A stretch of DNA of 5,708 nt, taken from Desulfovibrio sp. UBA4079 (GTDB lineage: Bacteria > Desulfobacterota > Desulfovibrionia > Desulfovibrionales > Desulfovibrionaceae). The notes below the pieces were generated by a model. That model was not told where the DNA came from and did not search any database. It saw nothing but the letters and a program-made list of their open reading frames with translations. Where the stretch lies: assembly GCA_002382645.1 (NCBI GenBank), contig DFYP01000202.1, positions 12,718-18,425 of the forward strand, read 5' to 3'. Both the position numbers and the translations under genes were made by a program. Every line of letters starts with the position of its first letter. Position 1 is the stretch's first letter. Positions 1 through 5,291 of this stretch are shown here, piece by piece.

Positions 1-695
1 GCGATTCCTGGCGGCAGGGCCCGGAGCACGGCCTTGGCCACCGGGGCCTCGGCCGCGCTGCCCAGGAGGAACAGGCGCGCCTGGCCCGTCTGCTCCAGGA
101 AGGCAACGGCCAGCCGGGCCAGGATCTCAGGGGGCAGGGAACGCCGGGACTCCCGCCCGGCCAGGACCAGGCCCAGGCCCCCTCCCCTGGCCTTGGCCTC
201 GGGGTTCACCTCCCCGGGAGCCACGGGAAAGGGCGTGAAATGAGCCCAGAAATCCACCAGGTTGAGCCCCAGCCGCCGCCTGGCGGACCAGCGCATGGCC
301 AGCTCGGGCCAGGAGCCCAGCAGGGCCTGGCCGTCCTTCCAGACATGGCCCCGCACCAGCTCCGGGTCGAACAGCGCGGCCAGGGCCAGGTTCAGGGGCG
401 AACGGTTCAGGTTGAAGACCTCGGCAAAGTCCTGGTCCTGCAACTCGCTGAAAATCTTCCGGTTCTGGCCGAGCATGGCCTGGAGGACCGCGCCTGTCCC
501 GGCCTTGGCCAGGCCCGTGCCGTGGGCGGTCAGGGGGTGGAGCACGGCCCAGGGATAGAGCAGCCGCGCCAGGGGGGCCAGGGAGGCATCCAGGCAGAGG
601 TGCACCCGGGCCCGGGCCGCCAGGGACAGGAGCAGGCGTTTCGTCTGCACCAGGTCGCCGAAGCGCGCCAGTTGGATCACGAGGACATGCTGCAT
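1..695 (-). CDS. Glycosyltransferase family 9 (heptosyltransferase-like), N-terminal part, truncated by window edge
   Basis: Reading the minus strand from the ATG at 695 gives 231 uninterrupted codons to the window edge. Residues 3-22 (VLVIQLARFGDLVQTKRLLL) are the Rossmann-type opening of GT9 enzymes, where the family usually reads ILVIRLSSLGDVILT. Residues 174-214 hold the start of the second Rossmann domain: a GLVLAGRESRRSLPPE stretch, then a helix and the strand ARLFLLGSAAE. Family members transfer heptose or similar sugars from a nucleotide donor to lipopolysaccharide core or other surface glycans at the cytoplasmic face of the inner membrane. The C-terminal donor-binding part lies outside the window, so substrate cannot be judged. 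The ATG at 695 is preferred over the in-frame ATG at 688 because an AGGGG lies about 10 nt upstream of it. The gene is divergent from the tetrapyrrole operon and probably independent of it. Family is fairly sure; specific function is not. Confidence 0.85.
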   Translation of the reverse strand, partial: MQHVLVIQLARFGDLVQTKRLLLSLAARARVHLCLDASLAPLARLLYPWAVLHPLTAHGTGLAKAGTGAVLQAMLGQNRKIFSELQDQDFAEVFNLNRSPLNLALAALFDPELVRGHVWKDGQALLGSWPELAMRWSARRRLGLNLVDFWAHFTPFPVAPGEVNPEAKARGGGLGLVLAGRESRRSLPPEILARLAVAFLEQTGQARLFLLGSAAEAPVAKAVLRALPPGI

Positions 696-797
696 GGCCG
701 GATTTCCCCTGTCCGTGCCTAACCCGGATGGGGAGTTCCTGGCAAGGCGCGGGCTTGGCGTTTACAGGGCGGGCGCCTGTGGTATATGCATCGGGCC
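696..797. other. Divergent intergenic region
   Basis: This gap of about 100 bp separates the minus-strand glycosyltransferase from the plus-strand tetrapyrrole operon. It should carry promoters for both. The plus-strand promoter is convincing and is listed separately. On the minus strand the best I find is TTGCCA (reverse complement of 740-745), but nothing at the right distance resembles a -10 box, so I do not call a promoter there. Confidence 0.6.
761..788 (+). promoter_or_regulatory. Candidate sigma-70 promoter of the tetrapyrrole/tilS operon
   Basis: TTTACA at 761-766 matches the -35 consensus TTGACA at 5 of 6 positions. TATATG at 783-788 matches the -10 consensus TATAAT at 4 of 6, with a 16-nt spacer. 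This is the only AT-rich stretch in the gap. The expected transcription start, about 7 nt after the -10 box, falls near 795, only a few bases before the ATG at 798. The mRNA may therefore be leaderless or nearly so. The spacer also contains an inverted repeat (ACAGG at 764-768, CCTGT at 776-780). Confidence 0.5.
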
Positions 798-1475
798 ATG
801 CGTTACTACCCCATGTTCGTGAGCCTGGAGAACAAGGCCTGTCTCGTGGTCGGCGCGGGCGAAGTGGGCACGCGCAAGATCGCCAGCCTGCTCGCCTGCG
901 GCGCGGGCAGCGTCCTGGTCCTGGACATGCGCGAGCCCGAGGGCGAGCTGTTGGCCCTCCTGGAGAACCCGGCCCTGACCTTCGAGCGCCGGAGCTTCGA
1001 GGACCAGGACCTGGACGGCCGTTTCCTGGTCATCGCCTCCACCAGCGACGAAGCCCTCAACTGGCGCATCAGCGACCTCTGCCAGGAGCGCGGCCTGCTC
1101 TGCAACATCGTGGACCAGCCCGAGAAGTGCAGCTTCATCGTGCCCGCGGTGGTCAGCCAGGGCGACCTGACCCTGGCCATTTCCACGGGCGGCCAGAGCC
1201 CGGCCCTGGCCAAGCACCTGCGCCGCCACCTCCAGGAGTCTTTCGGTAAGGAATACGCCGCCCTGCTGGTGGTCATGGGCCGCCTGCGGCCCCTGCTCCT
1301 GGACCTGGGCCAGGAGACCCGCGACAACACCGCCGTGTTCCGGGCCCTGGTGGGCTCGCGACTGCTGGAGGCCCTGGCGGCCAGGGACCGGGAACAGGCC
1401 GCGGCCGTTCTCGCCGAACATCTGCCCGAGGCCCTGCGGCCGCGCATCACGGAGCTGCTCCATGGTCTCCTTTGA
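798..1475 (+). CDS. Precorrin-2 dehydrogenase / sirohydrochlorin ferrochelatase-type protein (CysG N-terminal domain, Met8p-like)
   Basis: The 225-residue product matches the N-terminal half of E. coli CysG and yeast Met8p. The family oxidises precorrin-2 to sirohydrochlorin with NAD+ and, in some members, inserts iron to give siroheme. Residues 1-27 hold the first strand and the nucleotide-binding glycine motif (CLVVGAGEVGTRK at 15-27). Asp106 in CNIVDQPEK (102-110) corresponds to the catalytic Asp of CysG and Met8p. STGGQSPALAKHLRRHL (129-145) is the conserved dimerisation-domain motif. The C-terminal SUMT methyltransferase domain of full CysG is absent, so uroporphyrinogen methylation must be done by a separate gene elsewhere. 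The start at 798 (MRYYPMF) is chosen because family members typically open with M-[KR]-YYP. The ATG at 786 would overlap the -10 box, and neither start has a strong Shine-Dalgarno sequence. It is first in the operon and overlaps the next gene by 14 nt. Whether it also chelates metal cannot be read from sequence. Confidence 0.92.
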   Translation: MRYYPMFVSLENKACLVVGAGEVGTRKIASLLACGAGSVLVLDMREPEGELLALLENPALTFERRSFEDQDLDGRFLVIASTSDEALNWRISDLCQERGLLCNIVDQPEKCSFIVPAVVSQGDLTLAISTGGQSPALAKHLRRHLQESFGKEYAALLVVMGRLRPLLLDLGQETRDNTAVFRALVGSRLLEALAARDREQAAAVLAEHLPEALRPRITELLHGLL

Positions 1476-2268
1476 AATTCTCCAGCTCTCGGTCATCGCC
1501 GTGTACCTGGTGGGCAGCGTGCTCTTTCTCACCGGCGTGGGCCTGGCCTCCGAGGGCCTCAAGCGTCTGGCCGCGGGTTTCGCCATGGGGGGCCTGGCCC
1601 TGCACGGCGCGGACCTCCTGGTCCAGGTCCGGGAGGCCCCGGCCTTCCCCGGCGGCGGGGACTTCTACCTGAGCCTCATCGCCTTCTGCGTGCTCCTGGC
1701 CGGGCTGCTCACCTGGCGGCGGGTGGGCTCGCGCTTCCTGGCCCTGGCCGTCATGCCCCTGACCCTGTTCCTGTTCGTGGCCTCCCTGGCGGCCTCGGGC
1801 ATCCGGGTGACCCTGCCCCGGGAACTGAGCCTGGTCTTCTTCGGCATGCACATCGCGGCCCTGGTGGCCTGCCTGGCCCTGCTCACCCTGGCCGTGGGCG
1901 CGGGCCTGGCCTTCCTCCACCTGAACAAGAAGATCAAGAGCAAGGCCGGCCTGGCCTCCATGGGCAACGACCTGCCCTCCCTGGACAATTTCGACCGGGT
2001 CAACCGCTGGGCCACGCTCTACGGCTTCCCGCTGTACACCCTGGGACTGTTCTCCGGCTTCCTCTGGCGGCTCATGGACCCGCTCAAGAAGTTCGCCTGG
2101 GACCCCATGAACATCACGGCCCTGGCCGTCTGGGTCCTGTTCGCCGTGCTCTTCTGGCAGCGCGCGATCCTGGGCTGGCGCGGCCGCAAGCCCGCGCTCA
2201 TGGCCATCGTGGTCTTCGTCTTCGTCGTCGTGGCCCTGCTCCACCACACCATCACCTTCCGCCCGTAG
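1462..2268 (+). CDS. CcsA/HemX-family polytopic membrane protein (cytochrome c assembly protein domain)
   Basis: This 268-residue protein is mostly hydrophobic, with about eight likely membrane segments near residues 8-28, 38-55, 68-84, 92-112, 123-153, 187-205, 218-238 and 245-262. The pattern and its place next to hemA fit the CcsA/CcmC/HemX family, whose members carry or handle heme in cytochrome c maturation. HemX, in Bacillus, instead lowers HemA levels. Candidate heme-ligand histidines are H48, H130, H153 and the pair H261-H262. The tryptophan-rich WWD motif of true CcsA/CcmC is not intact: only FAWDP (211-215), followed by a membrane segment, recalls it. This favours a HemX-like role over heme export, but that is inference. 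A basic loop (KKIKSK, 156-161) is likely cytoplasmic. The start has GGAG at 1451-1454, 7 nt upstream, inside the preceding gene, and the 14-nt overlap implies translational coupling. It is often annotated ccsA or hemX. Confidence 0.85.
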   Translation: MVSFEILQLSVIAVYLVGSVLFLTGVGLASEGLKRLAAGFAMGGLALHGADLLVQVREAPAFPGGGDFYLSLIAFCVLLAGLLTWRRVGSRFLALAVMPLTLFLFVASLAASGIRVTLPRELSLVFFGMHIAALVACLALLTLAVGAGLAFLHLNKKIKSKAGLASMGNDLPSLDNFDRVNRWATLYGFPLYTLGLFSGFLWRLMDPLKKFAWDPMNITALAVWVLFAVLFWQRAILGWRGRKPALMAIVVFVFVVVALLHHTITFRP

Positions 2269-2271
2269 GCC

Positions 2272-3630
2272 ATGGACAAGAAGATCATCCTCCTGGGACT
2301 CAACCACCGCTCCGCGCCGGTGGAAGTCCGCGAACGCTACGCCCTGACCAATGTGCAGGACTTCGAGCAGGGTCTGCTCAAGGACTGCCGGGTGCGCGAG
2401 TGTCTGGCCCTGTCCACCTGCAACCGGGTGGAGATCCTGGCCGTGTCCGACCATCCCGGGGACCTGACCGCAGAGGTCCTGGCCTACTGGGCCAAGACCT
2501 GCGGCGGCGATCCCGCGGCGCTCGCCCCGCACACCTATGTCCACGAGGACCTGGAGGCCGTGGGCCACGTGTTCCGGGTGGCCGCCAGCCTGGATTCCAT
2601 GGTCATGGGCGAGCCCCAGATCCTGGGCCAGCTCAAGGCCGCCTACCGCGCGGCCGTGGAAAAGGGCGCGGCCCGGGTCATCGTCAACCGCCTGCTGCAC
2701 AAGTCCTTTTCCGTGGCCAAGCGGGTCCGCACCGAGACGGCCATCGCCTCCAGTGCCGTGTCCATCAGCTTCGCGGCCGTGGAACTGGCCCGCAAGATCT
2801 TCGGCGGGCTCAACGGCAAGACCGCCCTGCTCATCGGCGCGGGCGAAATGGCCGAGCTGGCGGCCACGCACCTGCTCAGTAACGGCATCGAGCGCCTGCT
2901 CATCGCCAACCGGACCCTGTCCCGGGCCCAGGACCTGGCCAAGACCATGCGCGGCGAGGCCGTGGCCTTTGACCAGCTGTTCGAGCGCCTGCCCGAGGCC
3001 GACATCGTCATCAGCTCCACGGGCTCGCCCACGGCCATCATCCGGGCCCGGGACATGAAGGGCGTGCTCAAGGCCCGCAAGCACGCGCCCATGTTCTTCA
3101 TCGACATCGCCGTGCCCCGGGACATCGATCCGGACATAAACAGCCTGGACAACGTCTATCTCTACGACATCGACGATCTGAAAGAGGTGGTGGAGGGCAA
3201 CCTGGCCCAGCGCCGGGAGGAGGCGGTCAAGGCCCAGGACATCGTGGCCGCCGAGACCGAGACCTTCGCCCGCTGGCTCAAGTCCCTGGACCTCCAGCCG
3301 ACCATTGTGGACCTGCTCTCCCGGGCCGAGGACATCGGCCGCCGCGAGCTGGCCCGCACCCTGCGCCGCATCGGCCCGGTGGACGAGGACACCCGCAAGG
3401 CCCTGGAAACCCTGGTCTTGTCCGTGGGCCGCAAGATCCTCCACGACCCGGTCTGCTATCTCAAGCGCCGGGGCCAGGAAGAAACGGCCGAACGCTTCCT
3501 GGACCAGACCCGCCGCCTGTTCAACCTGGACAGCGAGAACGTGCCCGAGGACGCCCACAGCGACCGCAAACGCCAGGAGCAGGACGAGGAAGACCTGCGG
3601 GACGAGGACACCTGCCCGCCCCTGGAATAG
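2272..3630 (+). CDS. hemA: Glutamyl-tRNA reductase
   Basis: HemA reduces glutamyl-tRNA(Glu) with NADPH to glutamate-1-semialdehyde, the committed step of C5-pathway tetrapyrrole synthesis in the cytoplasm. The 452-residue product shows all family landmarks: LGLNHRSAPVEVRE at 8-21; the catalytic Cys50 in STCNRVE (48-54); the signature FRVAASLDSMVMGEPQILGQ (101-120); the NADPH-binding GAGEMAELAATHL (189-201) followed by IANRT (211-215); and FIDIAVPRDIDP (276-287). The C-terminal helical dimerisation domain spans about 310-418. The protein is longer than the 418 residues of E. coli HemA because of a charged, acidic tail after residue 420 (many D and E, one Cys448), which is unusual. It starts 3 nt after the previous stop with no clear Shine-Dalgarno sequence, so translation is probably coupled to the upstream gene. 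The gene supplies precursor for the siroheme branch encoded two genes upstream. Confidence 0.98.
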   Translation: MDKKIILLGLNHRSAPVEVRERYALTNVQDFEQGLLKDCRVRECLALSTCNRVEILAVSDHPGDLTAEVLAYWAKTCGGDPAALAPHTYVHEDLEAVGHVFRVAASLDSMVMGEPQILGQLKAAYRAAVEKGAARVIVNRLLHKSFSVAKRVRTETAIASSAVSISFAAVELARKIFGGLNGKTALLIGAGEMAELAATHLLSNGIERLLIANRTLSRAQDLAKTMRGEAVAFDQLFERLPEADIVISSTGSPTAIIRARDMKGVLKARKHAPMFFIDIAVPRDIDPDINSLDNVYLYDIDDLKEVVEGNLAQRREEAVKAQDIVAAETETFARWLKSLDLQPTIVDLLSRAEDIGRRELARTLRRIGPVDEDTRKALETLVLSVGRKILHDPVCYLKRRGQEETAERFLDQTRRLFNLDSENVPEDAHSDRKRQEQDEEDLRDEDTCPPLE

Positions 3631-3639
3631 GAACCGACC

Positions 3640-3981
3640 ATGCGCAGCTATCTCATCGAAGACCTGACCGGCGAAAACCTCAAGCGCATCGAGGCCCGGC
3701 TCACCGAGCTGGGCCTGCGCGGCCCCCTGGACGGGATCTATTTCCTGCCCCTGCCCGAGGACCTGCTCAGCCCGGAACAGGCCGAACACACTCAGGAATG
3801 CGGGCCGCACATCCTGGCCCTGGAGGTCCTGCCGGACTTCGGCGCGCTCAAGCTCGAGCTGCTCGTGCGCGGCCGGGGCCGTCTGCGCTGCTCCTGCGTG
3901 ACCTACGCCGACGAGGCCCAGCGCGCCTGGGCCATGGACCACCTGGACATCTTCATCCGGGAACTGGACATCGCGGTCTGA
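3640..3981 (+). CDS. Conserved-looking small protein of unknown function between hemA and tilS
   Basis: I do not recognise a family. The product is 113 residues, soluble, with no signal peptide or membrane segment. It begins with a strand-helix pattern (MRSYLIEDL, then a helix with GENLKRIEARLTELGL at 11-26). A hydrophobic strand YFLPLP (34-39), two further strand-like stretches (HILALEVL 57-64, ALKLELLVRG 69-78) and a final amphipathic helix (92-110) follow. Three cysteines stand out: C54 in ECGPH and the pair C84-x-C86, next to His57 and His50, which could bind metal or form a disulfide. Evidence that it is real: codon use like its neighbours, AGGA at 3629-3632 (overlapping the hemA stop) 7 nt before the ATG, and tight packing inside the operon (9 nt after hemA, 17 nt before tilS). 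The position suggests a helper or regulator of tetrapyrrole synthesis, but that is a guess. Confidence 0.75.
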   Translation: MRSYLIEDLTGENLKRIEARLTELGLRGPLDGIYFLPLPEDLLSPEQAEHTQECGPHILALEVLPDFGALKLELLVRGRGRLRCSCVTYADEAQRAWAMDHLDIFIRELDIAV

Positions 3982-3998
3982 CCGCAGCCGGGGGCCCC

Positions 3999-5027
3999 AT
4001 GACCGCACCCCTGCCCCGCACCCTGCACGACCTGCCCCCGCGCTGGGCCCACTTCTGCCTGGGCATCGAGCGCTTCGCTGCCCGCGACCTCGGGGTCTCC
4101 CTGGGCTCCGGCCGTTTCCTGGTGGGCCTGTCCGGGGGCCTGGACTCCTCGGCCCTGCTCCTGGTCTGCGCCTGCCTGGCGGCCCGGGACCAGGGCCGGA
4201 TCGTGGCCGCGCACCTGGACCACGGCCTGCGGCCGGAATCCGGGCAGGACGCCGAGCAGGCCCGGACCCTGTGTGCGGCCCTGGACATCCCCTTCCGGTC
4301 GGTCCGCAGCGACGTGGCCGACCTGGCGAGCGCACGCGGCCTGGGCCTGGAGGACGCCGGGCGTCAGGCCCGCCACGAGTTTTTCCGGGACGTGCTGGCC
4401 CAGGAGGGCCTGGACTGGGTCATGCTGGGCCACCACCTGGACGACCTGGCCGAGGACGTGCTTCTGCGCCTGGTGCGCGGCACGGGCTGGCCCGGACTCA
4501 GCGGCATGTGCGGCCGGGACGACAGCTTGCGGAGCGTGCGGCCCCTGCTCCTCACGCCCAAGGCCGTGCTCCGGGACCTGGCCCAGGACCTGGGCCTGAC
4601 CTGGCGCGAGGACGAGAGCAATCAGACGCCCCTGTTCCGGCGCAACCGGATGCGCAGGGACGTGCTGCCCCTGCTCCTGGAGGAAAATCCCGGATTCCTG
4701 GAGGCCGTGGCCCGGCTCTGGCGCCTGGGCCGCCTGGACCAGGACTATTGGACCCGGGAGATGGACCTGCCCGGGGTCCAGCCCACGGACGGCCCCCTGC
4801 TTGCGGACAGCATCCTGGAAACGAGCCACCCGGCCCTGCGGCTGCGCCTGTACAAGCAGATCCTGGATAGCCTGGGCCCGGGCCAGGTCCTGGCCGAAAC
4901 CCTGTTCCGGATGGACGCGGCGTGGCAGGAGAACCGGCTCGGCACCGTGTTCCAGTTTCCGGGCGACAAGCTCGCCGCCGTGACCCGCGAGGGCATCCGA
5001 TTCTCTAGAAAAAGTCTTGAAAAATAG
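3999..5027 (+). CDS. tilS: tRNA(Ile)-lysidine synthase
   Basis: TilS ligates lysine to C34 of the CAU-anticodon tRNA-Ile using ATP, changing it from methionine to isoleucine specificity and AUG to AUA decoding; it is normally essential. The 342-residue product has the PP-loop ATPase motif SGGLDSS (45-51), AHLDHGLRPES (71-81), and GHHLDDLAEDVLLRLVRGTG (144-163), the equivalent of the usual HHADDQAETVLLRL. RPLLLTPKAVLRDLAQDLGL (181-200) leads into the TilS hallmark WREDESNQTPLFRRNRMRRDVLPLL (202-226). Residues from about 228 form a helical region. The C-terminal domain of the 432-residue E. coli enzyme is missing, as in other short TilS proteins. The start at 3999 places MTAPLP 17 nt after the previous stop; the only ribosome-site candidate is a G-run at 3990-3994, so coupling is likely. 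It is the last gene of the operon. The end is AT-richer than the body of the gene. Confidence 0.94.
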   Translation: MTAPLPRTLHDLPPRWAHFCLGIERFAARDLGVSLGSGRFLVGLSGGLDSSALLLVCACLAARDQGRIVAAHLDHGLRPESGQDAEQARTLCAALDIPFRSVRSDVADLASARGLGLEDAGRQARHEFFRDVLAQEGLDWVMLGHHLDDLAEDVLLRLVRGTGWPGLSGMCGRDDSLRSVRPLLLTPKAVLRDLAQDLGLTWREDESNQTPLFRRNRMRRDVLPLLLEENPGFLEAVARLWRLGRLDQDYWTREMDLPGVQPTDGPLLADSILETSHPALRLRLYKQILDSLGPGQVLAETLFRMDAAWQENRLGTVFQFPGDKLAAVTREGIRFSRKSLEK

Positions 5028-5109
5028 TCGATTGCGACATTCTATCTTCCCGTCTCTCCAGGTATATGCGTTGAACCGGCTCTATCAATGGATTCCGTTT
5101 TTGCGCGAT

Positions 5110-5163
5110 CCAGACCCGGGACCGGGCCCGGCACAGGGTGCCGGGGAACCAGGACCCGGGCCC
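5110..5163 (+). repeat. GC-rich repeat and hairpin cluster downstream of tilS
   Basis: An imperfect direct repeat, CCAG(G)ACCCGGG, occurs at 5110-5120 and 5149-5160. A perfect 8-bp inverted repeat, CCCGGCAC (5127-5134) and GTGCCGGG (5138-5145), encloses a 3-nt loop. A second 8-bp pairing, GGGCCCGG (5124-5131) with CCGGGCCC (5156-5163), uses part of the same left arm, so the two stems exclude each other. The second stem is followed by TTCCTCT, which is pyrimidine-rich but not a true T-run. It may end tilS operon transcription weakly or act in the adk leader region. It lies upstream of the proposed adk promoter, so it matters for adk only if there is read-through. Confidence 0.5.
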
Positions 5164-5224
5164 TTCCTCTGGTCCAAGACAGTTAGAGAAGCCTTGCACT
5201 CCGCTGGAAAAGTCCTGGCAGTCA

Positions 5225-5253
5225 TTGACAGCACGCAGGGCTCCAGCTAAAAG
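5225..5253 (+). promoter_or_regulatory. Candidate sigma-70 promoter of adk
   Basis: TTGACA at 5225-5230 is a perfect -35 box. TAAAAG at 5248-5253, with the ideal 17-nt spacer, matches the -10 consensus at 4 of 6 positions. The predicted transcription start is near 5260, giving a leader of about 32 nt that contains the Shine-Dalgarno sequence. This supports adk being transcribed on its own, not only by read-through from the tilS operon. Confidence 0.6.
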
Positions 5254-5274
5254 CTTGTGAAACTTTTGCACAAG
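5254..5274 (+). promoter_or_regulatory. Near-palindrome at the adk transcription start: candidate operator (Rex-like) or leader hairpin
   Basis: CTTGTG (5254-5259) and CACAAG (5269-5274) are perfect 6-bp inverted arms around AAACTTTTG. The arms extend with AA/TT pairing at 5261-5262 and 5266-5267, broken by one A/G mismatch. The sequence starts right after the -10 box and covers the predicted start of transcription, a typical place for a repressor. The left half TTGTGAAA equals the left half of the Rex operator (TTGTGAA-N-TTCACAA class). The right half, TTTTGCACAA, has an extra G, giving odd spacing, so the match is imperfect. As RNA it could form a small hairpin just before the ribosome-binding site. 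Confidence 0.4.
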
Positions 5275-5277
5275 GCC

Positions 5278-5284
5278 AAGGAGG
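5278..5284 (+). promoter_or_regulatory. Strong Shine-Dalgarno sequence of adk
   Basis: AAGGAGG lies 7 nt before the GTG at 5292, the best ribosome-binding site in the window. It fixes GTG as the adk start, since no ATG lies nearby in frame. The strength suits a highly expressed gene. Confidence 0.85.
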
Positions 5285-5291
5285 CATATCC

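Larger units (their letters stand above)
5028..5291. other. Intergenic region between tilS and adk
   Basis: This 264-bp gap has three parts. Positions 5028-5110 are only about half GC, much lower than the surrounding genes, and hold no promoter I can defend. Positions 5110-5163 are a cluster of CCCGGG/GGGCCC repeats with competing hairpins. Positions 5225-5291 hold the adk promoter, a near-palindrome and the ribosome-binding site. A 77-codon frame opened by TTG at 5017 runs through to a stop at 5248-5250, but it has no ribosome-binding site, and its codon use (AGA, GTT, ACA, GGA, CCA) is unlike the neighbours, so I do not call it a gene. Confidence 0.6.

Noticed and set aside
240..722. Plus-strand open frames across the first 700 bases
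   Set aside because: They are antisense to the glycosyltransferase, whose minus-strand translation shows GT9 motifs; the plus products are Gly/Gln/Pro-rich with no family resemblance.
762..1586. Minus-strand open frame over the dehydrogenase gene
   Set aside because: Same antisense codon-register effect; the product is rich in G, Q, A and E without recognisable motifs.
1447..4335. Very long open frame (about 960 codons) on the minus strand across four plus-strand genes
   Set aside because: The HemX-like gene, hemA and the 113-residue gene lie in the same plus frame, and GC-rich codon use avoids TTA, CTA and TCA, so the antisense frame in the same register has no stops. The product is low-complexity and resembles no family; the plus-strand genes have clear motifs.
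3903..4829. Minus-strand open frame over tilS
   Set aside because: Antisense shadow of tilS; the plus strand carries unmistakable TilS signatures.
5061..5069. GGTATATGC, identical to 781-789 in the operon promoter, as a second -10 box
   Set aside because: No -35-like sequence lies 15-19 nt upstream, and a 9-base match alone is weak evidence.
5124..5169. Intrinsic terminator after tilS
   Set aside because: The GGGCCCGG/CCGGGCCC stem is strong but is followed by TTCCTCT, not a T-run, and the loop is long, so a confident terminator call is not justified.
5017..5250. Plus-strand 77-codon frame starting with TTG at the end of tilS
   Set aside because: No ribosome-binding site, codon use unlike neighbouring genes, and it contains the repeat cluster and the adk -35 box. 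Kept only as a possibility in the findings.
5005..5271. Minus-strand 88-codon frame between tilS and adk
   Set aside because: It starts with GTG without a ribosome-binding site, overlaps the tilS end and the adk control region, and shows no recognisable motif.
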